Notes: generated from the letters alone by a model not told the origin. A stretch of 14,049 nucleotides of DNA from Nevskiales bacterium (GCA_022616655.1 JAKEEJ010000056.1:1-14049), one strand, 5' to 3'. Counted from the stretch's first letter, positions 1 through 6,297 are shown. Numbers and translations are program-made.

Positions 1-1
1 G

Positions 2-565
2 CTGTACGCACTGGTATTTGCAGCCGGACTGGATCCGGCACCCGGCATCACGCTGCTTTTCCAGGTTTTTCCACTGGCGCTGTCGCGGGGCGTGACCGGT
101 AGCGCGACGGCCATCCTGGTTTATCTGGTGCTCTTCATGACGACGCTGGTGGCGGCAATGGCGCTCATGGAGCCCGCAGTCCGCTATTGTGTGGAACGTC
201 TACGGATCACCCGTGTATCGGCTGCGACACGAAGTGCCATTCTCATCTGGTTTCTCGGCCTGGGCACGCTGTTGTCGTTCAATCTTTGGCAGACCCTGGG
301 GCTGTTGAGCTGGAATTTATTTGACGGATTGCAATGGTTGACCGGGCGGGTGTTGCTGCCCGTGGTTGGATTGCTTCTTTGTATCTTCATCTCGCGCCTG
401 TTGCCGGAAGACCTGATGAACGAAATCTGGGGCGAGTCTTCCCCAAAGCTGCGCACTGTCTGGCAATGGCTGATGCGGTTTCCTGCGCGGCTCATTCTCA
501 TCGCACTGCTGTTGTACTGCATCGGAATTGTGGATGTTCTGGTTGATCTGTGGACGGGGACGTAA
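2..565 (+). CDS. Sodium-dependent (NSS/SNF-family) transporter, C-terminal part, 5' truncated by window edge
   Basis: An open frame enters from the left edge and ends at TAA 563-565, giving 187 residues. It is strongly hydrophobic with about four membrane-spanning stretches (roughly fragment residues 33-54, 72-90, 110-130 and 160-183) joined by short charged loops. The pattern matches the C-terminal half of bacterial neurotransmitter:sodium symporters (SNF family): an AGLDPAPGITLLF-type segment, a helix ending in LMEP followed by a VERLRI loop, and a LSFNLW motif. These inner-membrane proteins use the sodium gradient to import amino acids or similar solutes; the substrate cannot be told from this end. 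The internal ATG at 92 is not the true start, because the frame and family similarity continue upstream. The stop codon directly abuts the rnfH start, so the two genes are probably co-transcribed. Family call fairly sure, substrate unknown. Confidence 0.82.
   Translation: MYALVFAAGLDPAPGITLLFQVFPLALSRGVTGSATAILVYLVLFMTTLVAAMALMEPAVRYCVERLRITRVSAATRSAILIWFLGLGTLLSFNLWQTLGLLSWNLFDGLQWLTGRVLLPVVGLLLCIFISRLLPEDLMNEIWGESSPKLRTVWQWLMRFPARLILIALLLYCIGIVDVLVDLWTGT
556..560 (+). promoter_or_regulatory. Shine-Dalgarno for rnfH
   Basis: GGGGA lies 5 nt before the rnfH ATG at 566, inside the last codons of the transporter gene. It supports that start and suggests translation coupled to the upstream gene. 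Confidence 0.55.
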
Positions 566-886
566 ATGACGGACCGTCGAGTGGCCATCGAAGTGGCCTA
601 CGCGCTGCCGGAGGAACAAGTGATGCTGACGCTGGATGTTGAACCGGGAACAACGTTGCAACAGGCCATCGAATACTCCGGCCTTCTGAAACGCTTTCCG
701 GAGATTGACCTTCGGACCCATTGCGTAGGTGTGTTTGGTCGCTGGCGTAATCCGGGCGGGCCGGTGAGCGCCGGTGACCGGATTGAAATCTACCGTCCGT
801 TGTTGACAGACCCCAAGGACGCGCGGCGTCGACGCGCGGCGCAGGCGCAAAAGACAACCGGTTCCAGAAAAAGTAGGTCGGCCTAA
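566..886 (+). CDS. rnfH: RnfH family protein (ubiquitin-like beta-grasp, UPF0125)
   Basis: A 106-residue protein with the RnfH/RatB pattern: an N-terminal IEVAYALPEEQ strand, GTTLQQAIEYSGLLKRFPEIDL in the middle (roughly residues 28-50), VGVFGR, then GDRIEIYRPLLTDPKDARRRRA (from about residue 70) and a basic, probably disordered tail. Members have a beta-grasp (ubiquitin/ThiS-like) fold. The family name comes from linkage to rnf electron-transport genes in some bacteria; its biochemical role is not settled. In E. coli the orthologue (ratB) lies next to ratA and close to bamE. Here bamE is again adjacent, but a sodium symporter stands immediately upstream. The start is fixed by abutting the preceding stop (TAA then ATG) and by GGGGA 5 nt upstream. 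The stop (884-886) touches the bamE stop on the opposite strand. Confidence 0.9.
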   Translation: MTDRRVAIEVAYALPEEQVMLTLDVEPGTTLQQAIEYSGLLKRFPEIDLRTHCVGVFGRWRNPGGPVSAGDRIEIYRPLLTDPKDARRRRAAQAQKTTGSRKSRSA

Positions 887-1258
887 TTACGACTGCGGAC
901 TGGATTCTTTTGTGGAAGTTTTTTTGAAGTCCGGGGGATCTGGATTTTGAATGCTTGCAGGTTGGGAACTGTCTATGCGTGTCAACGCATCATTTTTAAA
1001 GTACAAACTGACCGTGCGCTGGGTGATCTGGCCGCGGGGAGTCTTGTAGTAGGTGGCGTAATCCCAGCGTTCGGGGCGGAAAGGATTGGCCGCCAGGGGC
1101 GTCCCCAGCAGAAACCTGACCTGTTCACGATTCATGCCCAGCTTGAGCCGGTCAAGTTCCTTTTGTTCGATAGTATTGCCCTGTTGCGTGGGTAATTTGT
1201 ACACCAGCCCGCAGCCAGCAAGGGTCAGGCTTAATAGCACCAGCCGTGTGACGTGCAT
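887..1258 (-). CDS. bamE: Outer membrane protein assembly factor BamE (SmpA/OmlA lipoprotein)
   Basis: A 123-residue lipoprotein. Residues 1-12 form a short hydrophobic signal peptide, followed by a lipobox LAGC at 13-16; Cys16 would be lipidated after signal peptidase II cleavage. The mature part carries the BamE/SmpA signature: LKLGMNREQVRFLLGTPL (about 39-56), NPFRPERWDY, and a terminal strand with SLYFKNDALTRID. BamE is the small periplasmic-facing lipoprotein of the BAM complex that folds beta-barrel proteins into the outer membrane, so the organism is Gram-negative. The C-terminal 20 or so residues are polar and proline/serine-rich, beyond the conserved domain. It is convergent with rnfH (stops adjacent, no spacer) and divergent from fur (56-bp gap). 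No Shine-Dalgarno is evident before ATG 1258. Confidence 0.93.
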   Translation of the reverse strand: MHVTRLVLLSLTLAGCGLVYKLPTQQGNTIEQKELDRLKLGMNREQVRFLLGTPLAANPFRPERWDYATYYKTPRGQITQRTVSLYFKNDALTRIDSSQPASIQNPDPPDFKKTSTKESSPQS

Positions 1259-1314
1259 GAATTATGTCGGTTTGGAACAGCGTGCAATAATATCCAAAAT
1301 CCAACGGGTCTGAA
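1259..1314. promoter_or_regulatory. Divergent bamE/fur intergenic region with promoter-like AT core
   Basis: This 56-bp gap must hold the start signals of both genes. Its only AT-rich core is at 1286-1293. Read on the minus strand it gives TATTAT (1292 to 1287), a 5/6 match to a sigma-70 -10 box directed at bamE. Read on the plus strand the same core gives TAATAT, possibly for fur. No convincing -35 hexamer and no Fur-box dyad were found, so autoregulation by Fur is not supported here. Confidence 0.35.
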
Positions 1315-1764
1315 GTGGAATCCAAAGATCTCCGCAGCGCCGGCCTCAAAGTTACGCTGCCGCGCCTGAAAATACTCGAGATGCTGGAGCACAGCGCGGC
1401 GCGTCACCTCTCGGCCGAAGACCTTTACCGCATGCTGCTGGAGCAGGGCAGGGACGTTGGACTGGCCACCGTTTATCGCGTCTTGACCCAGTTTGAAGCG
1501 GCCGGGCTGGTAAAACGGCATCACTTTGAGAGCGGTCACGCCGTATTCGAATTGAAACGCGGGCAGCATCACGACCACATCGTGTGCCTGCGTTGTGGAC
1601 GGGTGGATGAATTCGAAGATGAGACCATCGAAAAGCACCAAAGGCAAAAGGCGAAGGAAATGGGTTACAAGCTCATCGAACACACTCTCGTCATGTATGG
1701 CGAATGTCTGCGTGGGGATGCCTGCCCGAATCTGAAGCCGGCGGGTGTTCGTTCAAAGTCCTGA
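1315..1764 (+). CDS. fur: Ferric uptake regulator Fur
   Basis: A 149-residue metal-dependent repressor. The N-terminal winged helix contains AGLKVTLPRLKIL (residues 9-21), the SAEDLYRML helix and the recognition segment GLATVYRVLTQFE (49-61), nearly identical to E. coli Fur. The dimerisation domain has the metal-binding HHDH at 85-88, C91-L-R-C94, and a second cysteine pair C131/C137. With Fe(II) bound, Fur dimers repress iron-acquisition genes. The start is inferred to be GTG at 1315: an in-frame TAA at 1288-1290 limits upstream extension, no ATG lies between, and the protein then aligns from its natural N-terminus. No strong Shine-Dalgarno precedes it. It is transcribed toward recN (convergent); a hairpin lies between them. 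Placement beside bamE is common in Gammaproteobacteria. Confidence 0.95.
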   Translation: MESKDLRSAGLKVTLPRLKILEMLEHSAARHLSAEDLYRMLLEQGRDVGLATVYRVLTQFEAAGLVKRHHFESGHAVFELKRGQHHDHIVCLRCGRVDEFEDETIEKHQRQKAKEMGYKLIEHTLVMYGECLRGDACPNLKPAGVRSKS

Positions 1765-1775
1765 AGTCTGCTGGC

Positions 1776-1794
1776 CGCTGCTTTAAACGCAGCG
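1776..1794. terminator. Small hairpin between convergent fur and recN
   Basis: CGCTGC (1776-1781) and GCAGCG (1789-1794) form a perfect 6-bp inverted repeat with a 7-nt loop, centred in the 50-bp gap between the fur and recN stop codons. Position and symmetry fit a bidirectional terminator. Neither side has a proper T-run, so activity as an intrinsic terminator is uncertain. Confidence 0.35.
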
Positions 1795-1814
1795 TTGCTG
1801 TTCCCGACTGCGGA

Positions 1815-3494
1815 TTACGTGGTCTCGCGCGAACGCTTCAGCAATTCCTCGGCGTGCGCCTGTGCGGTGACGGCATGCCCACCGAGCATGCGAGCGAGTT
1901 CAGAGACCCGGCCGCCGGTACTCAGTCGCTCGACGCGGGTGAGAGTATTGCCGGCATGGAGTTCTTTCCGAATGCCGTAGTGCTGGTGTCCCTGGGCGGC
2001 AACCTGAGGCAGATGCGTGACGCACAGGACCTGACGTTTCCCGGCCAGCTCACGCAGTTTGGTCCCCACGATTTCAGCAGTACCGCCACCCACGCCGGCG
2101 TCCACCTCGTCAAAAATCAAAGTGGCTGCAGAGTGATTCTGGTTGGCGATCAGTTGGACGGCCAGCGCGAGGCGTGACAGCTCCCCGCCCGATGCCACCT
2201 TGTTTAACGGCCGGAGCGGTTGGCCAGGATTGGCAGCCAGATCGAAGCGGACCTCTTCATCGCCCCAGGTGCGCGGAGGATTCTGCGGTATCGTGTGCAG
2301 CGCCACGGAAAACTTGGCTTTGGGCATGCCCAGTTCGTGAATGACGGTCGTGACCCGGGTGCTCAGTTCCCGGGCGGCCTTCGTGCGCGCATGCGTGAGT
2401 TTTTCCGCAGCCTTGCGATAATTTTGAAGCGCCGCCTGTCGCTCGACTTCCAGTTTTTCCAGATCGCCGGCGGCATTCTCGATGCTCCGCAAATCATTCT
2501 GCAGGGTCCGGAGCCGTTCCGGGAGTTGATCCGGCTTGATGCGGTGTTTGCGCGCCAGATCGTGGATCGCTTCCAGTCTCCGTTCCACTTCGGCCAGGCG
2601 ACTGGGGTCCAGATTCAACCGGTCCAGGGCGCGTCTCACGGTATCGGCTGCCTCCTGTATCTGCATTTGCGCTTCGTTGATCAGGGCTTCACCCGTCCCG
2701 AAGGCTGGATCAAGCTGGGCCAGCCGGGCCAGCCGGTTGCGCACGCCGGCCAGCTGGTCGTGGAGGCTGTTCTCCCCGCCGTACAGCAGATCCTGCGATT
2801 GCCCACCTTCCTGCAGGAGTAACCCGGCATTGGCCAACCGTTGATGATTGGCCGTGATCTGTTCCAGTTCGCCGTCCTGCAGCTGGAGTGCTTCCAGTTC
2901 CTGCAGTTGGAAGCGCAGGTAGTCCAGTTGGGCCGGATCGCTGTTCGAGGCGGTGCGCAGGCGTTCAATCTCCGCGTCTATTTCCGCGCATTTCCGAGCG
3001 GCGGCGGCAACGCTCGCAAGTACCGTGGCTGGACTGCCGAAATCGTCCAGCAATTCACGCTGCGTATCGGTGCGCAACAGGCTCTGGTGTTCGTTCTGTC
3101 CATGGATTTCTACCAGACGTTCACCGAGTTCACGCAGGTTGCCCAACGAGGCCGTGGTGCCGTTGATGAAGGCGCGCGAGCGGCCATCATTGGAGATGAC
3201 CCGGCGCAGCAGGCAGGTTTCGCTGTTGTCGGTATCTTCCATGGCCTGCTTCGCCAGCCAGGCGCGTGCCGCCGGCACGGTTTGCAGTGAAAACTCGGCA
3301 GCGATATCGGCCTGGGCGGTCCCGTTGCGTACCTGTGCGGCCTCTGCCCGATCGCCCAGAAGCAGGCCGAGCGCGTCAATCAGGATGGATTTTCCCGTGC
3401 CGGTTTCGCCGGATAACACACTGAATCCGGCAGAAAATTCGAGATCCAGTGCATCAATGATGGCGAAGTTTTTGATGTGCAGGGTGCGCAGCAT
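1815..3494 (-). CDS. recN: DNA repair protein RecN (SMC-like ATPase)
   Basis: A 559-residue protein, close to the usual RecN length (about 553 in E. coli). It begins with the characteristic MLRTLHIKNFAIID, followed by Walker A GETGTGKS at residues 29-36. A long central, mostly helical coiled-coil region (about 150-370) rich in Leu, Glu, Gln and Arg follows. The C-terminal half carries the ABC signature SGGELSRLALA starting near residue 435, Walker B TLIFDEVDAGVGGG near 458-471, and the CVTHLPQVAAQG switch. RecN is an SMC-family ATPase that binds DNA ends and sister DNA during RecA-dependent double-strand-break repair, and is often SOS-induced. The ATG (3494-3492) lies 2 bp after the nadK stop, indicating an operon. 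A promoter-like AT-rich segment lies in the 3' end of nadK. No classic CTGT-N8-ACAG LexA box is visible near the start. Confidence 0.97.
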   Translation of the reverse strand: MLRTLHIKNFAIIDALDLEFSAGFSVLSGETGTGKSILIDALGLLLGDRAEAAQVRNGTAQADIAAEFSLQTVPAARAWLAKQAMEDTDNSETCLLRRVISNDGRSRAFINGTTASLGNLRELGERLVEIHGQNEHQSLLRTDTQRELLDDFGSPATVLASVAAAARKCAEIDAEIERLRTASNSDPAQLDYLRFQLQELEALQLQDGELEQITANHQRLANAGLLLQEGGQSQDLLYGGENSLHDQLAGVRNRLARLAQLDPAFGTGEALINEAQMQIQEAADTVRRALDRLNLDPSRLAEVERRLEAIHDLARKHRIKPDQLPERLRTLQNDLRSIENAAGDLEKLEVERQAALQNYRKAAEKLTHARTKAARELSTRVTTVIHELGMPKAKFSVALHTIPQNPPRTWGDEEVRFDLAANPGQPLRPLNKVASGGELSRLALAVQLIANQNHSAATLIFDEVDAGVGGGTAEIVGTKLRELAGKRQVLCVTHLPQVAAQGHQHYGIRKELHAGNTLTRVERLSTGGRVSELARMLGGHAVTAQAHAEELLKRSRETT

Positions 3495-3496
3495 TG

Positions 3497-4387
3497 TCAG
3501 TCGTGGCTGTAAAAACGCTCACGCCCCCAATGAAGTTTATTCCTTAATATATTGAAATAACTATAATTTTCAGGATGGATCAGCTCCAGTACATGTTCCG
3601 AGCGCGTTACCACCACCCCGTCACCGGGCGACAGGGTTTCATTGCGTTGGCCGTCGCTGGTACACATGGCCCGTACGCGTTGAGCGCCGCCGAGGACTAC
3701 GCGCACGCTTCGATCACAGCCCACCACCACGGGGCGGTCGGACAGCGCGTGTGGACAGATCGGCACCAGGGTTAGCGCTTCCAGTCCGGGGTGGAGTACC
3801 GGCCCGCCGCTGGACAGGGCATAGGCCGTTGAGCCCGTGGGTGTGGAAATGATGATTCCGTCGGCACGGTGTTGGCTGATGAATTCGTCGTCCAGCCAGG
3901 TTTCGAATTCCAGCATGCGCACGGCCGCCTGACTGCGGATGACCACGTCGTTGATGGCCAGAAACGATCCACGCCGCTTGCGTCCGCGGTGGATCTCGGC
4001 AGACAGCAGCAGACGCCGTTCGCGCACATAACGGCCTTCAAACACGTCGTCGAGCGCCGCTCGCGCGTCAGCCGCTGCTACATCCACCATGAATCCGAGC
4101 CGGCCCCGGTTGATACCCAGAATCGGTACGCCAGCGGGTGCCAGTGTCCGCGCAGCGGCCAGCAGCGTGCCGTCGCCACCCACGACCACGGCGAGGTCGC
4201 AACGTCGGGCGAGGCCGGTGGATATTGCCACACGCTCACCCGCATTTTTAAGTACGGGTGCGAGGGCACGATCGATCAGTACCGTGCACTGTCGTTTCTG
4301 CAGGTACCGGCTTATGGTGCGCAGGGTCGAAATGACGCGTGCGTCGTGCGGTTTTCCAAAGAGGCCTACGGTTTCAAATTCGCTCAT
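3497..4387 (-). CDS. nadK: NAD kinase (ATP/polyphosphate-NAD kinase)
   Basis: A 296-residue protein that phosphorylates NAD to NADP in the cytosol. Diagnostic motifs are all present: GGDGT at residues 70-74 (phosphate donor and catalytic Asp), GINRGRLGF at 91-99, the NDVV segment near 146-149, and TPTGSTAY at 182-189 that shapes the NAD site. The C-terminus ends in the family-typical NYSYFNILRNKLHWG run. Length matches E. coli NadK (292). The protein starts at ATG 4387 with MSEFETVGLFGKPHD, a normal N-terminus for the family, though no Shine-Dalgarno is apparent. It is first in an operon with recN, an arrangement also seen in E. coli. Its last 25 or so codons (about 3525-3575) are unusually AT-rich and use ATA, TTA and AGG, unlike the rest of the gene; see the recN promoter entry. 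Confidence 0.96.
   Translation of the reverse strand: MSEFETVGLFGKPHDARVISTLRTISRYLQKRQCTVLIDRALAPVLKNAGERVAISTGLARRCDLAVVVGGDGTLLAAARTLAPAGVPILGINRGRLGFMVDVAAADARAALDDVFEGRYVRERRLLLSAEIHRGRKRRGSFLAINDVVIRSQAAVRMLEFETWLDDEFISQHRADGIIISTPTGSTAYALSSGGPVLHPGLEALTLVPICPHALSDRPVVVGCDRSVRVVLGGAQRVRAMCTSDGQRNETLSPGDGVVVTRSEHVLELIHPENYSYFNILRNKLHWGRERFYSHD
3546..3573 (-). promoter_or_regulatory. Putative recN promoter inside the 3' end of nadK
   Basis: On the minus strand, CTGAAA (3573-3568, 4/6 to a sigma-70 -35) is followed after 16 nt by TATATT (3551-3546, 5/6 to a -10), which would start transcription about 45 nt before the recN ATG. A 5-bp dyad TGAAA-N10-TTTCA spans 3553-3572 and overlaps it. 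The segment sits in a local AT-rich patch in an otherwise GC-rich coding region. Inferred from sequence only. Confidence 0.35.
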
Positions 4388-4443
4388 TTCAGACGAGAGG
4401 GGGATGGTGCGGGCGGACGTGCCCTGAAAATTAGCACGAAATT

Positions 4444-4482
4444 CGCCGCTGGCGTTTGGGGGGCGCTTGACGGCGTTTTTTT
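4444..4482 (+). terminator. Terminator/attenuator-like hairpin plus T7 before hrcA
   Basis: CGCCG (4444-4448) can pair with CGGCG (4471-4475), immediately followed by seven Ts (4476-4482). An alternative small hairpin CGCC-GCT-GGCG (4444-4454) would compete for the left arm. A second dyad, GCTTGA (4465-4470) with TCAAGC (4482-4487), overlaps the T-run. The main stem is short with a 22-nt loop, so terminator strength is doubtful. It lies in the 115-bp gap between divergent nadK and hrcA. Confidence 0.3.
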
Positions 4483-4502
4483 CAAGCTGTTAGCGTCTGC
4501 AC

Positions 4503-5558
4503 ATGAATCGGATCCGGAAAGACACAACGTCATTGGATACCCGCACCGGCGAACTGCTGAAACTGCTGGTGGAACGTTACATCCAGGACGGTCAGCCTGT
4601 GGGCTCGCGCACGCTATCGCGCGCCAGCGGGCTGGCCCTGTCGGCGGCAACCATCCGCAACGTCATGGCGGATCTGGACGATCTGGGTCTGGTGTGCTCG
4701 CCCCATACCTCCGCGGGACGTATTCCCACCACGCGCGGTTACCGTTACTTCGTTGATACCCTGCTGGCACCGGAGGCCTTGTCCGACCGTGACCAGCACC
4801 TGATTGCAGAAGAACTGCTGCCCCGCCGCGGTGGAGAAAGCGACCTGCTGCATGCCGCTTCGGAGCTGTTGTCCGCGCTGTCGCATATGGCCGGTGTCGT
4901 GACCGTTCCCAGGCGCAATCTTGCGGTTTTGCGCCGTATCCAGTTTCTGCCGCTGTCCGACCGGCGGGTATTGACCATTCTGGTCGTCAACCAGCGTGAA
5001 GTACAGAACCGCATTCTGCGCACCGACCGTGATTATGGCGCCGACGAACTGGAATGCTTTGCCAACGCCATCAACCAGCATTTCACCGGCCGTGATCTGA
5101 CGTGCCTGCGTCAGGAACTGCTGGACGACGTGACTACCGCTAAAACAAGGGCGGACCGTACGCTGCAGCAAGCCGTGGCAATGGCGGAACAGGTCCTCTC
5201 CGTGGAAGACGAGAGCCGGCACGATTACGTGCTGGCCGGCGGCGCCAATCTGATGGCGTTTCACGAACTGGCCGACGTTCAGCGTCTGCGCGGCCTGTTT
5301 GATGCACTCGACCGCAAGCGCGAACTGCTCCAGCTGTTCGACCAGTGTCTCGGTGCCGAGAGCATGCAGATTTTCATCGGCGGCGAGTCGGGATACCGGG
5401 TGCTGGACGAGTGCAGCGTGGTAAGTGCCCCGTATACCATCAACGGAAAAATGGCGGGCGTGCTGGGAGTCATCGGGCCCACCCGCATGGCCTATTCCCG
5501 CATCATCCCGCTGGTCGCCGCCACCGCCAGGCAGTTGGGCGAGGGCTTGAATAGCTAG
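4503..5558 (+). CDS. hrcA: Heat-inducible transcription repressor HrcA
   Basis: A 351-residue repressor of normal family length. The N-terminal winged-helix domain (about 10-95) has LDTRTGELLKLLVERYI, the GQPVGSRTLSR segment, ATIRNVMADLDDLGLV and the SAGRIPTTRGYRYFVD run that ends the domain in HrcA proteins. The central part is the GAF-like domain. The C-terminus has IFIGGESGY, SVVSAPY and GVLGVIGPTRMAYSRIIPLV, all hallmarks. HrcA binds CIRCE inverted repeats and depends on the GroEL chaperonin for activity. It is absent from E. coli but widespread in other Proteobacteria. It is the first gene of hrcA-grpE-dnaK-dnaJ. An in-frame TAG at 4491-4493 forces a start at or very near ATG 4503; no Shine-Dalgarno is present. 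No full CIRCE is found upstream, only a TTAGCAC half-like stretch at 4431-4437. Confidence 0.96.
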   Translation: MNRIRKDTTSLDTRTGELLKLLVERYIQDGQPVGSRTLSRASGLALSAATIRNVMADLDDLGLVCSPHTSAGRIPTTRGYRYFVDTLLAPEALSDRDQHLIAEELLPRRGGESDLLHAASELLSALSHMAGVVTVPRRNLAVLRRIQFLPLSDRRVLTILVVNQREVQNRILRTDRDYGADELECFANAINQHFTGRDLTCLRQELLDDVTTAKTRADRTLQQAVAMAEQVLSVEDESRHDYVLAGGANLMAFHELADVQRLRGLFDALDRKRELLQLFDQCLGAESMQIFIGGESGYRVLDECSVVSAPYTINGKMAGVLGVIGPTRMAYSRIIPLVAATARQLGEGLNS

Positions 5559-5611
5559 AAGCTTGTCACCATATGCGGGTTCCCTCTTGGGCAATGCCGC
5601 CGTAATTCTTC

Positions 5612-6205
5612 ATGAAAAGCACGATCAAACCCGACGAAACAGATCTCCCGCCCCCCGTTTCGCTGGAAGCGGACGTTTCCCTTGAATCGCTCCAGGCCCG
5701 GCTGGCAGAAGCCGAGCGGAAAGCGGTGGAAAACTGGGACAAATTCCTGCGCGCCTCGGCCGAGGTGGAGAACGTCCGTCGGCGGGCCGAGCGTGATGCC
5801 GGGGCACTTCAAAAATATGCCCTGGAGCGAATTCTGAGCGAACTGATTACGGTCTTGGACAGTCTGGAACTGGGACTCAAGGCGGCGGGTGAGAACGCCG
5901 ACGCCAAAGCTCTAACCGAGGGATTGCAACTGATCCACAAGCAGTTCTCGAACACTCTGGAGCGCTATGGCATCAGTGTTATTGACCCGGTGGGTCAACC
6001 CTTCAACCCGGATTTGCATCAGGCGGTGTCCATGGTGGAATCGGCCGGTGCCGCGCCCCAGTGCGTGCTCACGGTGATGCAGAAAGGTTACCGCCTGCAC
6101 GAACGGTTGCTGCGGCCGGCCATGGTGGTGGTGGCCAAGGCCACGACGACGGGGGACAGGGGACGGGAGTCGGGGGACGTGGAAAATACACACAAACCGC
6201 ACTGA
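5612..6205 (+). CDS. grpE: GrpE, nucleotide exchange factor for DnaK
   Basis: A 197-residue cochaperone that dimerises and drives ADP release from DnaK. Residues 1-20 are a variable, acidic/proline N-terminus. A long helix with heptad character spans about 22-90 (LQARLAEAERKAVENWDKFLRASAEVENVRRRAERD pattern). The C-terminal beta domain contains YGISVIDPVGQPFNPDLHQAVSMVE (119-143) and ends with VLTVMQKGYRLHERLLRPAMVVVAKA (about 152-177). E. coli GrpE stops right after the equivalent VAKAKA. Here 20 extra residues (178-197, beginning TTTGDRGRESGD) follow, encoded by a 7-bp tandem repeat array and its spacer. ATG 5612 is limited by TAA 5603-5605 in frame; there is no visible Shine-Dalgarno. The 53-bp gap to hrcA shows no convincing promoter, so co-transcription is likely. 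Confidence 0.95.
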   Translation: MKSTIKPDETDLPPPVSLEADVSLESLQARLAEAERKAVENWDKFLRASAEVENVRRRAERDAGALQKYALERILSELITVLDSLELGLKAAGENADAKALTEGLQLIHKQFSNTLERYGISVIDPVGQPFNPDLHQAVSMVESAGAAPQCVLTVMQKGYRLHERLLRPAMVVVAKATTTGDRGRESGDVENTHKPH

Positions 6206-6238
6206 TTTTCTTTACCCTGACTCCTGACCCCCGTCCCC
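6151..6238. repeat. 88-bp inverted-repeat element built of 7-bp units, overlapping grpE 3' end
   Basis: The left arm 6151-6178 consists of four heptamers: GGGGGAC, AGGGGAC, GGGAGTC, GGGGGAC. The right arm 6215-6235 has three in the opposite orientation: CCCTGAC, TCCTGAC, CCCCGTC. Folded as RNA, 6159-6176 pairs with 6221-6238 over 18 positions with one mismatch and two G-U pairs. GAAAAT (6182-6187) and ATTTTC (6205-6210) add an inner stem. The grpE stop (6203-6205) lies in the loop region. No T-run follows. It looks like a small dispersed intergenic element, but copies elsewhere cannot be seen from this window. Confidence 0.7.
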
Positions 6239-6239
6239 G

Positions 6240-6268
6240 CTTGAAAAGCTGGAGGCCAACTCCATTAA
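6240..6268 (+). promoter_or_regulatory. Sigma-32 (RpoH) heat-shock promoter of dnaK
   Basis: CTTGAAA at 6240-6246 is an exact match to the sigma-32 -35 element. After 13 nt comes CTCCATTAA at 6260-6268, matching the CCCCATNTA -10 element at all but two specified positions. Transcription would begin near 6275, leaving about 30 nt of leader before the dnaK ATG. It begins right after the heptamer hairpin element. The spacing and both boxes make this the clearest promoter in the window. Confidence 0.8.
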
Positions 6269-6293
6269 CCACCACAACAGTTTCAACAGCTTC

Positions 6294-6297
6294 GGAG
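6294..6297 (+). promoter_or_regulatory. Shine-Dalgarno for dnaK
   Basis: GGAG lies 7 nt before ATG 6305, confirming the start of dnaK. It is one of only three clear ribosome binding sites in the window. Confidence 0.7.

Noticed and set aside
1259..1314. Fur box for autoregulation of fur
   Set aside because: The AATAATAT core is AT-rich but does not form the 19-bp GATAATGAT-type dyad.
4431..4457. CIRCE operator before hrcA
   Set aside because: Only the left half resembles TTAGCACTC; the expected right-half position reads CTGGCGTTT, which does not match GAGTGCTAA.
3869..4756. A 295-codon plus-strand frame across nadK and the start of hrcA
   Set aside because: It runs antisense to nadK and then out of frame with hrcA; both real genes are unambiguous and the translation has no family features.
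5559..5611. Sigma-32 promoter before grpE based on CTTGTCA and CTCTTGGG
   Set aside because: Neither is followed by a CCCCAT-like element at proper spacing.
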